Numbered from the stretch's first letter, positions 1-10,462 are shown. The stretch is DNA of 64,000 nt from Vandiemenella viatica (GCA_031002005.1 CM061918.1:57789478-57853477); one strand, 5' to 3'. Notes: generated by a model not told the origin, from the sequence alone. Numbers and translations: made by a program.

Positions 1-194
1 TGACTCATCACTCACCAAAGTTGGAGGCAGCGATGGGTGAAAAACATATATGATGAACACAAGAATACACAATATTTCAGTTTTACACCTTATTCATGCT
101 GAAGAAATGAGTCATGTGGTTCGGGAGGTGTACACATGCTGAAGTTACCTAATTGACTCTATTTTAGTAATATAACAAAAGGGTACAGAATGAC

Positions 195-444
195 TCAGTG
201 TGGTGGGTGAACGGTTAACATTCTGGCCTCGCATCTGGGAGGACGCGAGTTCGAATCCCCATCTCGGCATCCACATTTGGGTTTTCCATGGTTTCCCCAA
301 ATCACTCCAGGCAAATGCCGGGATGCTTCCTTCAAAAAGGCCATGGCCAAATTCATTCCCATTCCCATTCCTTGTCCCCAGTCCCATCCCGCTCTAATGA
401 CCTTAGCCATCGACGAGGCATAAAGCCTTAAGTAAAAAAAAAAA
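195..444 (+). mobile_element. tRNA-derived SINE, copy A
   Basis: A tRNA-like head has a pol III B-box-like stretch, GAGTTCGAATCCC (247-259), about 50 bp downstream of an A-box-like TGGTGGGTGAACGG. It is followed by a body with GGGTTTTCCATGG and CAAATGCCGGGATG, and a poly-A tail (434-444). It sits inside the PLE, so it inserted later. The same insertion is in copy B (45812-46060), and a diverged minus-strand relative lies at 22095-22265. The body domain resembles the 3' UTR of LINE family 2 at 61600-61660. Confidence 0.8.
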
Positions 445-589
445 GGTAGGGAATGTTGAAACAAAAACAAAAATTATGCCAATAAATACAGACAGATAAA
501 TTTTGAAAAAAATTGTAGCTAATTAAATGATAATAATGATAATATTATACTAATAATAATGAGTGATGTGTCAAAGAAAGGAATTTTAT

Positions 590-835
590 CGGTGGTTGAG
601 GACAGGTGGGTGTCTGGTATATAGAATATTTTGGTATGCAAGTTCCCATCTCCGAAGTTCTGAAGCAGTGGTGGTTTCAGGGAAAACTCTGATCTGATGG
701 TGAAGCAGTCAGTGAGGTTGTTGGAATTGTGGTAGTTACCATGTTATGGTATTGGGAGATTAAATTACTGGTGTAGACTGCTTGTCTGTGGCCATTCATT
801 CTGGCTGAAAGTTGTTGTGTCATGTAGGAAACTTC
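590..835 (-). pseudogene. PLE GIY-YIG endonuclease C-terminal remnant
   Basis: Reading the minus strand gives a decayed form of the same protein end that is intact at 30553-30933 and 31134-31514. Recognisable pieces are RMNGHRQ, VYTSN and ELRRWELAYQNIL. The conserved YIG tyrosine region is lost by truncation, and frame breaks occur between the pieces. GIY-YIG is the endonuclease domain that PLEs use for target cleavage. Orthologous remnant: 46195-46440. Confidence 0.75.
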
Positions 836-1114
836 GGCGTGTGCACACCTCCCAAACCAAATGACTCATTTCTACAGCATGAATAAGGTGTAGAAACAAT
901 ATATTGTGTTCGTCATATGTGTTCTTAACCCATCGCTGCCTTCAACTTTTGTGAGTGATGAGTCATTTTTCCTTTCCTTGTTATTTATATTGCCAAAAAG
1001 CCATTTTATTTTTGCTTAGTTTAATTAATTATTCATTCACAATTTGTAATCACTACTAAATTCAAGAATTATCATATTTCGTTGCTTTAAGATACAATCA
1101 CAAACTACTGAAGA

Positions 1115-1342
1115 TTAGAGATTACCAGATCCACAAGTCGTTTTCTTACCAAAATTTCTAATTTTTTGTGGTAATGTATCCAGGTAAGTTTCTTCTTTAT
1201 TGATGAAAGGCCTTGGATAAAACTTTTGTTTCTTACAATTGTGTAATATTGGCTGAGCTTTTGTTATATCCTGTGCTGTCTGAGCTTTATGCACATTTCC
1301 ATCTTTCCTTGCGTTCCTAGGTAAATAATAATGCAAATGCAA
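1115..1342 (-). other. Unidentified minus-strand open frame kept in both copies
   Basis: A 75-codon open frame, present at 46723-46968 as 81 codons. The copies differ by one 18-bp indel that keeps the frame: B has six extra residues, SALEGS, after IRNFG. I do not recognise the protein. It has many Lys, Gln and Thr and no membrane segment. It may be a degraded transposon reading frame or a chance ORF; the in-frame indel is the only reason to list it. Confidence 0.25.
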
Positions 1343-1394
1343 AGAAGAGTCAACTTATTATTAGTCAACTTATTAGATACACAAATAAAAAACA

Positions 1395-2148
1395 AAGGTT
1401 AATTATGAATATAAGGTGGGGAAAGAATTGCTGTCTGAAGACTTGAAATGTAAATATCTTGGCAATACTTTTGATAACTAGCTTAACTGGGCAGGACACA
1501 TTGGACATGTGGTAGGAAAAGGTTTCAAAGTTCTGCACTTGTTGGAGAGGGTGATGAGGGGATGTACGAGGGAAGTAAAGGAATTGGGTTACAAAACTTT
1601 GGTCAGACCATTGCTCCAATATGGTAGTGTAGTATGGGACCCTCATTTTACGTATCAAATGCAGGAATTGGAGAGGGTGCAAAAAAGGGCTGCTTGATTT
1701 GTTTCTGGAAATTATCGCAGAATGCAATCAGTGACGGATATGATAAAGGAGCTAGAATGGGATTCACTGCAGAACAGGAGAAGGATGAGGAGGGTAATGG
1801 GAGTGTACAGGGCATATACTGGCAATGAGGCATGGAAAGATATTGGACTAGGTATGAAAAGTAGTGCATGGAATGGAAAAGATGACCATGACCACAAGCT
1901 GGCACTCGATTTCAGGCACAAGGGTGTTGGAAGATTCTCTTTTTTAGGTAAGGGTGTCAGGGATTGGAATGAGTTACCAAGAGAAATGATGAATAATTTA
2001 CCGAAAACTTTGAAAGAATTTAAAGAAAAAATTTGTAGAGGGCAAATGAAGGTGGGTACAGGATGGGGGGAAGATGGGTGTGTAGGGAAATTGCCACCGG
2101 AGCCTGTGCTCCATTGCAATTGAATTAAATTAAATTAATAAGAATTCA
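1395..2148 (+). mobile_element. LINE family 1, 5'-truncated 3' end, copy A
   Basis: This encodes the C-terminal part of a non-LTR retrotransposon ORF2, downstream of the reverse transcriptase core: GYKTLVRPLL, VVWDPHF, KDDHDHKLALDFRHKG, RDWNELPREM. In-frame stops (near 1480 and 1695) are shared with copy B, so this was dead before the duplication. In B the frame ends at RGQM-stop; in A that stop is changed and the frame runs about 30 codons further. The 3' UTR is only about 100 bp, with the subterminal motif GAGCCTGTGCTCCATTGCAATT and an AATTA-type repeat tail. Family type looks CR1/L2-like (inference). Confidence 0.88.
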
Positions 2149-2205
2149 TAACTGTTATTAATAAGATTCTTATACAACATACTGATGTTTTGAACTGGTC
2201 AACAG

Positions 2206-2397
2206 GAACATACTTCTGCAACTGGAAACGTGTCATTCATTGATATCCTTAGAGCTGACTGAACTGGATTCCAATGGTACATTAAATCAAGAGACTATGG
2301 AGGCCTTTACTGCACTGGGCAATCTTTCAAGCCTCCGTTCGCTGATCCTAGACTGTGATGGGGATGATCCATTTGGAGTGCCTGCTCATGCTTTCAA
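2206..2397 (+). CDS. F-box/LRR gene, LRR exon 4, copy A
   Basis: An internal exon of 192 bp with acceptor ...CAACAG at its left edge and donor GTAAGT at its right. It is entered with two codon bases carried over and leaves the same phase, so it is a symmetric exon. It encodes leucine-rich-repeat units (SLISLELTELD, LSSLRSLILDCDGDD). Compared with exon 47833-48024 there are five base differences, two changing residues (ET versus KM near the start). FBXL proteins are substrate-recognition subunits of SCF ubiquitin ligases, with the LRRs binding the substrate; the F-box exon of this copy is not in the window. Splice sites are intact, so this copy may be functional. A LINE ends about 55 bp upstream, inside the intron. 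Confidence 0.82.
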
Positions 2398-2635
2398 GTA
2401 AGTGCTTTAATTTTCTTGAAATATTTAAAACCATTATCTCATAAACTCACTGACATTAAACTTTTGTGGTACCTTCCTGTTATGTGCCCTAAACAGTGGT
2501 TGTTTTTTTTTATATCATTCTTGGAATTGAATTAATGTAACTGAGATTTTTTAAATTAATTGCTGCATTTGAAATATTACAGTTTGCTTTATTTCAGATA
2601 TTCTATTACCTTGTTTCCTATGTTCTTTCTTATAG

Positions 2636-2812
2636 GTCAGGTAACCTTTCACACCTGTGGGTGCTTGACATAACTGAATGCAAAATTGAGAATAATTGTA
2701 TGGAGGCAATCTGTACATGCTGTCCTGAACTGCAACAGTTGCTTCTGAAACGTTGCAATGGACTCAATGATGAAGCCCTCAGGCTCTTACATCAGCTCAG
2801 AAAGCTAAAGAA
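2636..2812 (+). CDS. F-box/LRR gene, LRR exon 5, copy A
   Basis: A 177-bp symmetric exon with acceptor TTCTTATAG and donor GTATGT. It encodes two repeats of the cysteine-containing LRR type seen in FBXL proteins: HLWVLDITECKIE and CPELQQLLLKRCNGLNDEAL. It differs from 48260-48436 by three bases; one changes a residue (Cys in A, Ser in B, in the CTCCPEL stretch). The intron before it is 238 bp and the intron after it nearly 14 kb, filled with transposons. The phase joins cleanly to exon 6 at 16642. Confidence 0.83.
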
Positions 2813-4487
2813 GTATGTGACTGGTTTATTGAATATGATTTTTGTTAAAATATTTTAGCATCTGTTGAACAGGAATAATAAAGTAAGCCCATCACTTGCC
2901 AAAGTTGAAGGAAAATTGTATATAGTTGTAAGGTATCTATTAAATTTTGTAACTGTGTGACAAAATTTTATTGTCAGAACCGTGAGTTAGATTGGATAAT
3001 ATTGTATTTTATTTCATTTTTATAGTCAGTTTCTATGTTAATTTAAGCGAGAAAGCAGATTTTCACAGTTTCGAGTATTTTGCATTGCATCAGTTTCAAG
3101 CAATGATATTTTGAAAGTTCGTATCTAAATTATTTATTTTCGGCTAAACTATTAAAGTTACGAATTTTTATAATATATTGCGTTAACGTTTGCTATAAGA
3201 TCTAGCGATCTGCAAAATTTCAGAGAGAGGCCAAATTTTATGACGAAACCTTTCTGACATGCGATTTGGTATATGATCAGCCTTCCAGAAACTACCCATG
3301 TGAAGCGATCAGTTTGCCGTTTCCCACGGTTCATGAGAAAGCAGGTAGACACGTAGAATTTTCCTTCTTCACAGTAGCAGAACAGTCAGTTGGCCAGAGT
3401 CGTTCAGAAACTGTGAGCGCGTCAAGATGTAAGCTCATTCTGTCAGGAATAGTGCATGCGATAAGATGTAGGCTTAGTAGACCAGCAAGTTTCATATTAA
3501 ACACTACTGTGCAAGAGTTTATTTTTGGCACAATGTAGGTTCGCATATTTACGTTTATTACAATGCAGCAGTGAAGTAGTATTATGCCATGTGGGACCTC
3601 GGGATTACTTAAGTATCGGTCAGTTTCAAACCAAGTGTAACAGTGGAAGGGCATAACGATCTTTTACTTACTTACAAGTAATCAATTGTACTTTGGGGTG
3701 TGGTCTGGCTTGAATGGTTAATTGAACTTGCAAACTTTACTTCTGTGACGTTGTCTGATTGCCTATCCAGTTATTGACTGTGCAAGATTTTCAGAATAGT
3801 GAATTTAAACAACAACTGACTTTTAAACATTATTTACTTATTTACTTATACCTTTTACTTAGTTTGAGGTATAAAAGAAGCTGAGTGGCGACCTGTGTAT
3901 CATAGCATAGTCATAACTGGTCATATTCAAGACTTACACATGGTCAGAGTTAAGACAAAGCCTTTTGCCTCCACCCCTAGGCAAAGCTTGTTGTCTTACA
4001 TAGTGACTAAAAACAACATTTTGGTCATAGCAATTACTTGTTATTGTAGAAGATGAAGCACATGGCTACCTTGATGCAAGACATGGTCAACTCAGATACA
4101 TTAATTCATTGACCACAGATGCTAATGCAAACCAAGTCATTCAAAATGTCATGTTTTCTTGTGTTTGTGTAATTTTTTTGTCACTGCAACTGTAGTATAG
4201 CAAGGCTTTCAGCTGTTTGTTTAAATCTAAAAAGGTTATTTTTTATTAGAGGATATAGGAGTTAAGGCAGTAGAACTAAATAATTTGATGTCAGGTATAG
4301 ATAACATGTACAGGACCACTTAATGTGTATACAATCATTTTAATAAGGGGTTTACAAAGGGACAATGTTCATAAATGGAAGGAATTTGATACATAAAATT
4401 TATGGTGGGAGGAACAGATGTTCTGAAAACCTGTATGTGATTAAATTATGAAAATATAATAAACACACAATATTCTCAGTAATTAAA
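2813..4487. other. Intron, mostly unassigned
   Basis: First part of the large intron between exons 5 and 6 of copy A. A short piece at 2870-2924 resembles a minus-strand PLE terminus (CCCATCACTTGCCAAAGTTG). The stretch 3180-3660 is less AT-rich but has no convincing protein match or splice-bounded frame. I see no RNA gene. Confidence 0.5.
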
Positions 4488-5016
4488 TATCCTACAAAAA
4501 CAATTCTTGTTAAAATAGGCCAAGTCTCACACTTGTGTATTGACAAAAAGTTATGAGATCTTCTTCTGAGCCAAGTCTATGCCTTACAGTGTGTATTCAC
4601 ATCACTTTGTGAAACAGAATGGTCTCCCTCGGTGTCAGAGATCATTTATTTAGAATTAAAAGCATTGTTGTGACTTGGACGTTATGCACACCATGTTTTA
4701 GTAAACCTATGTAAATACCTTAAATGCATTACTTTATCAAAGTCACAAATACATAAAGCCATCATTTCCCTCACATTTTTTAAACTTGACAAGAGTATAC
4801 TATGCCTTCCATTTCAGTAAAAATTATTACATGCATAAAGGCAAAGCCACCATATTTTTTTTATCCTGAATAAACAATCTATGACACCAAGATAAACCAT
4901 TCTTTTTCACAAAGTGAATACACTCTGTAAAGTGCTGACTTGGCTCAGAAACTTTTTGCCACTACATCAGCATGAAACTTGGCCTATTTTTACAAGAATT
5001 GTTTTGTGGGATCTTA
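4488..5016. mobile_element. Fold-back (MITE-like) element, copy A
   Basis: Arms of about 125 bp, 4488-4622 and 4895-5016, are imperfect inverted repeats; both include AATTCTTGT, AAAATAGGCCAAGT, CTGAGCCAAGTC and GTGTATTCAC. The middle (about 270 bp) has no coding potential. Superfamily is unclear; a TA flank is possible on both sides. Counterpart at 50117-50658. Confidence 0.65.
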
Positions 5017-5205
5017 CTTTTTTTTTTTTTTGTAAGTTGATCACTTATTCTGAATCCTCACTCATATGCAGTGATTCCATTTGAAAATCAGTGAATAAGA
5101 ACATTTCATAATTTATGACATCGATATATGTTACCAACACTGCACCATTCTCTGAAAACAATCAGAGTGAACTGTAGTCGAGCAATACAGATTACGTCTG
5201 GTTTA

Positions 5206-5791
5206 ATTTATTTTATTTAATTTAATTTAATTGCAATGGAGCACAGACTCCGGTGGCAATTTCCCTACACACCCATCTTCCCCCTATCCTGCACCCACCT
5301 ACATTTGCCCTCTACAAATTTTATCTTTAAATTCCTTCAAAGTTTTCGGTAAATTATTCATCATTTCTCTTGGTAACTCATTCCAATCCCTGACACCCTT
5401 ACCTAAAAAAGAGAATCTTCCCACACCCTTGTGCCTGAAATCGAGTGCCAGCTTGTGGTCATGGTCATCTTTTCCCTTCCATGCACTACTTTTCATACCT
5501 ATTGCAATATCTTTCCATGCCTCATCACCAGTATATGCCCTGTACACTCCCATGACCCTCCTCATCCTCCTCCTGTCTTGCAATGAATCCCATTCCAGCT
5601 CCTTTATCATATCCGTCACTTACTGCATTCTGCGATAATTTCCAGAAACAAATCTAGCAGCCCTTCTTTGCACCCTCTCCAACTCCTGTATTTGATATGT
5701 AAATGAGGGTCCCATACTACACTACCATATTCGAGCAATGGTCTGACCAAAGTTTTGTAACCCAATTCCTTGACTTCTCTCGTACATCCCC
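5206..5791 (-). mobile_element. LINE family 1, 5'-truncated, insertion specific to copy A
   Basis: Minus-strand 3' end of LINE family 1, with the AATTTA-repeat tail at the left (5206-5230), the TTGCAATGGAGCACA subterminal motif, and C-terminal ORF2 coding that is open for 106 codons but frameshifted near 5700. Copy B has the empty site at 50842: there the flanks are separated by only ACTACCTACA. The insertion therefore replaced about 10 bp instead of making a target duplication. It is close in sequence to 41212-41838, which suggests recent activity. Confidence 0.9.
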
Positions 5792-7215
5792 TAAGTAAAT
5801 AATGAGTAACTTCAAAACTAAACAAAGGAACAAAGTAAATTTTAAGACATTAGTTAAACCAGCTGATGTCTATGCATTAAAGAAATTTTAGGCCTATTAC
5901 TTCACCCAGAGCAAAGCAATTAACCTGCAAATATGTGCCAGAATCTTTCATGTTTTTGATTGTAGTTAAATAAATATGGGGATGAAACCATACCTATGAT
6001 TAGTGGAAGTATAATGGAATTTTTATATCAGGTTGTTATGGTCGAAGTAAAATTTTGAATTTCACTAACTTCCAAAGTAGGGAAATGAAAGAACTAAAAT
6101 TTAACACATTATTTAAACTTAGTAAGCTCACTCTACAATGAAAATCTTAGGTATATAAAGATATTAATGTAGAAAGTATTTTCATGTTAGGGGTAGGTAA
6201 GAGATAGATATATGGGAATTTATGAGTTTCAGACTTCTGTTATAATATGTGGGTCAAATGTTACATGTGTATCAAATTTCAGCTTTCTATGACTACAGGA
6301 ACAACATTAGAATTTTGATGACCATCAGTGAGTGAGTGAGTGGGTGGGTGACAAAATCACTGATGTTTGAATCTGAATAACATCCCAACTAACAATAGTA
6401 ACAAAATAAAATTTAGTATGTTTGATAAGACTGCTGAATGCATAACAGAAATTTGAAACATGTAGCATCAATATGACCAAAGAAATTGAGGTACAAACAT
6501 GGTCTGAATCACTTCGATAAAAGGGTAGGCATTGCCACCATTCACTCTACTTGACGGGTTGTCAGGCACTAACTGTTCATCGGAGGCTAGTGATATACAG
6601 CTTGGTTTGAACTGTGGCCATAATGTTACCTAAGGATATTGATAGGTGACTATCTCAGTTGCCATCTAATTGGAAAAACTCAATTATAAAAAGTAGATGA
6701 TTAATAATAGAGTTCACTTTAGCCTCATATAAATTTGAAGTTCACTGTATTCTTCATAAAAAAGTTACAATCTATTGGCATCAGAAATTCTTTTGCAAAA
6801 TAATAATTGCAGGTACAGAAGAGTAAATCAAAGTTAAGTAAACTCTCACAGACCTCTAACTGATAACATTCTAAATTGTTTTCATTAAAAAATATTGTTA
6901 CAAGCTGGTAATTATATGACACAATTAGTATCTGGAATACATGATTCTAAATAATTGAATTTTTAAAGGGGGCATAATAACTAAAAGAAAATTTTGAAGT
7001 AAAAGGAATGGTAAAGGTTTTGTTTTAAAATATAAAAGGAAAAAGGTAATAAGTAATTTTAAATATAGCAGTGGCAAGTACATGTAGAAAGAAATAGATA
7101 TGTAGGTTAATAACTCATAAATAAAGTTTAGCACAAAAGAAAGTCATAAAACAAAGGGACTGGAATTAAAAAATAATTTTTCAATATTAAGAGGTTTATT
7201 AGGAATATAATAAAT
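5792..7215. other. Intron, no recognised feature
   Basis: AT-rich sequence shared with copy B (about 50851-52284). It contains a short GAGT-type simple repeat near 6328-6350 whose length differs between copies. No frame with splice support or transposon motif was recognised. Confidence 0.5.
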
Positions 7216-7223
7216 ATATAGGG

Positions 7224-7483
7224 CATGGGCGCCAGCAGGATTGCTTCTAGGGGGATGCACCAGAACTGCATTGGTGCCCCCATCGGCCCAAAAATTTCCG
7301 GGCTGGGTGACCTTTTTTTTTTAGCTCTACTACTGCCCACACGGCGACCTGGGATGTATGTAGGGGGGTGCACCAGGGCTGTAATTGGTGCTCCCCACCC
7401 CCTATCGGCCCAAATTTCTGGGCGACCTGGGATGTCAGGGGGGTGCAAGTGCACCCCCTTGCACCCCCCTCCCAGTGCCCATG
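7224..7483. mobile_element. hAT-type MITE, copy A
   Basis: A 260-bp element with ends CATGGGCGCC... and ...AGTGCCCATG, flanked by a perfect 8-bp target duplication ATATAGGG (7216-7223 and 7484-7491). An 8-bp duplication with short inverted ends is characteristic of hAT elements. The interior has internal direct duplications of a GGGATGTATGTAGGGGGGTGC-like unit. Copy B (52293-52473) keeps the same duplication but is about 79 bp shorter. Confidence 0.85.
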
Positions 7484-7697
7484 ATATAGGGAGAAAATGG
7501 AATTTTAGTAAAAATCCACTTCAATAAATTCTCTCAGCAAAACCATGGTTTATTTCAATATACATATAACAACATAAAGTGTTAAGAATAATTTAATCTT
7601 CGTATACCAGAATTTGGTAATAATTGGTAAGAATTTATAGACCATAGGGATGTGGCAAGTATAGATTTCACAGAAACTTATAAATCACCAGGGACAC

Positions 7698-7780
7698 TTC
7701 CGGAACATTCTAGAAGGATTAGAGTGTGGTAAAAGCCTGAACTCTCGAATCTGGAGGGGGGGGGGGGGGTGACTCTATAA
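7698..7780 (+). promoter_or_regulatory. Heat-shock-type promoter: four-unit HSE and TATA box
   Basis: Positions 7698-7715 read TTC-cg-GAA-ca-TTC-ta-GAA, four alternating nGAAn units in perfect register, the binding site of trimeric heat-shock factor. A TATAA follows at 7776-7780, about 60 bp downstream, and an initiator-like TTCAGT lies at about 7821. Both elements are intact in copy B (52688-52705, 52768-52772). An AATAAA occurs about 370 bp after the TATA box, so this could be the promoter of an unrecognised LTR. No clear long coding frame follows. Confidence 0.5.
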
Positions 7781-9008
7781 GAGCAGTAGTAGGCTTGGTC
7801 TCAAAGTCAGCCAGTTATTATTCAGTAGTTAGTTAGTCAGTCAGGCAAGCAGTCAGTTAGCAAGGCATGCATCACTTGCAATAAGATAATTGGCAGTTTT
7901 AAGACTTTGAAATTTTGTTGATAGAAATGTTTCAGTGATAGATCAATTTCAACAGCTTTGTGCACTTTGAATTATTTTGGTACCACAGCGAACTGAACTT
8001 AGAAGAATTTTGATAGTTGTATTGAGTTACAGAAATTCCTGCAAGTGTAGATAATTTTGGATTTATCTACAATATGGTTATCTTAGACTGTTATAGTTTG
8101 AATACACTTATTAAGAGAAATCAACTTGCATTTATAATGAGCGAAACTGATAAAACATTATACTTCTGCTCAGTATAACTTCTGATATCAATAAAGTGAT
8201 AAAGATTTTAAGAATACACAGTTCAGTTTGTTAGTTGAACTTCCTTCATCAGTTACTCAAGAGAACTGTTTAGTAAATCATAGTCTTTTGCTGGCAACTT
8301 AGAAGTAAAACGGTTTAAAAGTTATCTGAGTAACATGGTCATAGTTTTACAAAACCACTTCAAAAAACTATTCAAATATCAACAACCATCCTTCCTTCAA
8401 CCCTGATAAATTATTTTTCCTTTCCATATTACAATAGCCTCAGGCACCTTTTTTACTCCTTTCTGTCTGAGATAGTAACTGTCAAGTTATTCTTATTTTG
8501 GTATTACAGATTTGCTAATGAAGAATTGTTTGTTTTGAGGTAGAAAATGATGATTTGTATGAAAAGCAGTGTACAAGTCTTTGTTCTGTTATACCACTTA
8601 AATGCTTAAAAAGTATAGGTAGATGACTACACCAGATTTCAGTATTAGTAGTGGCTTACTGATTTACAGCCTCTCCTCTATGTATGTTCTACCAAAACTG
8701 TTGTTTGTTTTCTCTGAATATCTCTCTGTTTCACTCCATTTTCAGCAGTTACCCATGATCCCACCTGCAGTCAACAAAAAGATTGAAGAATTATCAGCCC
8801 TTCAAAGGTCTCACATGCTGCAGTCATTCTCACTCCCAAAAATCCACACACCCCTACACTATACCTACTTTCCAAAATCCATAAGCCTTGAAACACTGGA
8901 TGTCCCTTAGTTGCTGCTTATGGATCTTCCACAGAATGTATCTCTCCTTGGCGGACCAACATCTAAAATCCATATTCAGTTAGCTCTCCTCCCATATCAA
9001 CTATAATA

Positions 9009-9154
9009 ATTTAATTTAATTGCAATGGAGCACAGGCTCCGGTGGAAATTCCCCTACACCCCCAACTTCCCCCTATCCTGCACCCACCTACATTTGCCCT
9101 CTAAAAATTTTATCTTTAAATTCTTTCAACGTTTTCGGTAAATTATTCATCATA
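9009..9154 (-). mobile_element. LINE family 1, very short 3' end
   Basis: Minus-strand 3' terminus only: AATTTAATTTAATTGCAATGGAGCAC tail region, then the last codons of ORF2. It splits the PLE reverse transcriptase. Same insertion in copy B at 54001-54145. Confidence 0.8.
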
Positions 9155-9344
9155 GAACTTCCTCCTCCATATCACTACTGTGCCTACATCTCTTCCCACT
9201 TACTCTACGCTGGTAATGGTTGATGCTGCATCCTTGTACACCAACAATCCTCATTGTCACAGTCTCAATGGTATGGAATATTTTCTAGATGAGTGCTCTG
9301 GCTCCTCATGTACACCCTTTCTCACCACCATGGCTCACATGATA

Positions 9345-10083
9345 TTTAAATAATTTAATTTTCTTATTTTTTATTTAATTGCAATGGAGCACACACTCCG
9401 GTGACAATTTCCCTACATACCCATTTTCACCCTTTTCCTGTACCCCCCTACTTTTGCCCTCTACAACTTTAAATTGTTTCACCGGTTTTGGTAAATTATT
9501 CATTAATTCTCTTGGTAACTTATTCTAATCCCTGACCCATAACCTACAAAACAAAATCTTCCCACACCCTTGTGTGTGAAATTGAGTGCCAGCTTGTGGT
9601 CATAGTCATCCCTTCCCTTCCATGCATTACTTTTAATTCTTACATCCATATCTTTCCAAGCCTCATCAGCAATATATGCCTTGTACATTCCCATGGCTCT
9701 CTTCACCCTCCTCTTGTCTTCCAATAAATCCCATTTTAGCTCTTTTATCATGTCGGTTCCTGACTGTGTTCTGGAGTAGTTTTGTGAGACAAATCTAGCA
9801 GCCCTTCTTTGCATCCCTTCCAACTCCTGTATTTGATACCCAAAATGTGGATCCCATACTAAACCACCATTTTCAAGCAATGGTCTGGCCAAAGTTTTGT
9901 AACCCAATTCCTTTACTTCTCTCGTACATCCCCTCATCTTTCTCTCAAACCAGTGAAGGATTTTGAAACCTTTTCCAATTACCTGTCCAATGTGTTCTGC
10001 CCAGTTGAGCTTTTTATCAAATATTATGCCATGATATTTACATTTGAAGTCTTCAACAAGCAATTCTTTCCCAATCAATTTCT
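9345..10083 (-). mobile_element. LINE family 1, diverged subfamily, 3' end
   Basis: Minus-strand ORF2 C-terminal part open for 191 codons (10078 to 9503): KLNWAEHIGQVIGKGFK, REVKELGYKTLARPLLE, LVWDPHF, DDYDHKLALNFTHKG. It differs from the other family 1 copies at many residues, so it is an older or separate subfamily. The tail at the left is TTTAATT-rich. It lies within the PLE. Counterpart 54340-55062. Confidence 0.85.
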
Positions 10084-10462
10084 TCTACAATGGCAGTATC
10101 AACCACCAAATCTGTGACACTGTTATGGGTACTTATGTGGCTCCTTCTTATGCAAACCTTTTTCCTAGGCCACCTCAGGCAGACTGCTCTTGTGGTTCAG
10201 ATTAATAGATGACATCTTTATGACCAAGACACATAATGAAAACAACCTTCTTAGCTTTTTGAACAACCTTAGTCCCTACAAAACCATCAGTTTAAGTCCC
10301 ATTTACACACTCATTCAACTTTCCTGGATGTATTCCTCTCCAGTGGCTGTCTCAGCTACTTAGTCTACATCAAACCTAACTGTAATAGTATCCCCATTTT
10401 AAATAAGACACCTTTATCACACCAAATGTTGCCTTCCGTACAGCCGTGGTATTTGTAGCAGT

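Larger units (their letters stand above)
1..965 (-). mobile_element. Penelope-like element (PLE), truncated, with fold-back ends, copy A
   Basis: Positions 1-135 and 839-965 are inverted repeats of each other; both contain the PLE terminal signature (TGAATAAGG, a short variable part, then an AATATTGTG-like block, then a GGCAGCGATGG-type block). Between them is a minus-strand remnant of the GIY-YIG endonuclease and, secondarily, a SINE. In the sense direction of the coding remnant the element reads: inverted terminal repeat, 5'-truncated endonuclease, 3' UTR, terminal repeat. PLEs typically carry such inverted or partial terminal repeats. Copy B is at 45619-46573. Confidence 0.8.
8623..10290 (+). 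pseudogene. PLE reverse transcriptase remnant, split by LINEs
   Basis: Three pieces, 8623-8910, 9200-9345 and 10085-10290, carry PLE reverse-transcriptase motifs in order: SLPKIH, DAASLYTN, then GTYVAPSYANLF and LIDDIF with NLLSFLNNL after it. The first piece is an open frame of 95 codons identical in both copies. The middle and last pieces have frameshifts and stops. The intervening DNA is minus-strand LINE. Replacement of the first catalytic-box residue (Leu for Tyr) supports an inactive copy. Confidence 0.7.

Noticed and set aside
1712..2119. Minus-strand 135-codon frame, also at 5231, 41233 and 47339
   Set aside because: It is the antisense shadow of the LINE family 1 ORF2 C-terminus; codon constraint on the sense strand keeps the reverse open.
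7128..7527. Frames on both strands with Gly/Pro-rich sequence
   Set aside because: Same reason: internal repeats of the MITE at 7224-7483 translate in several frames.
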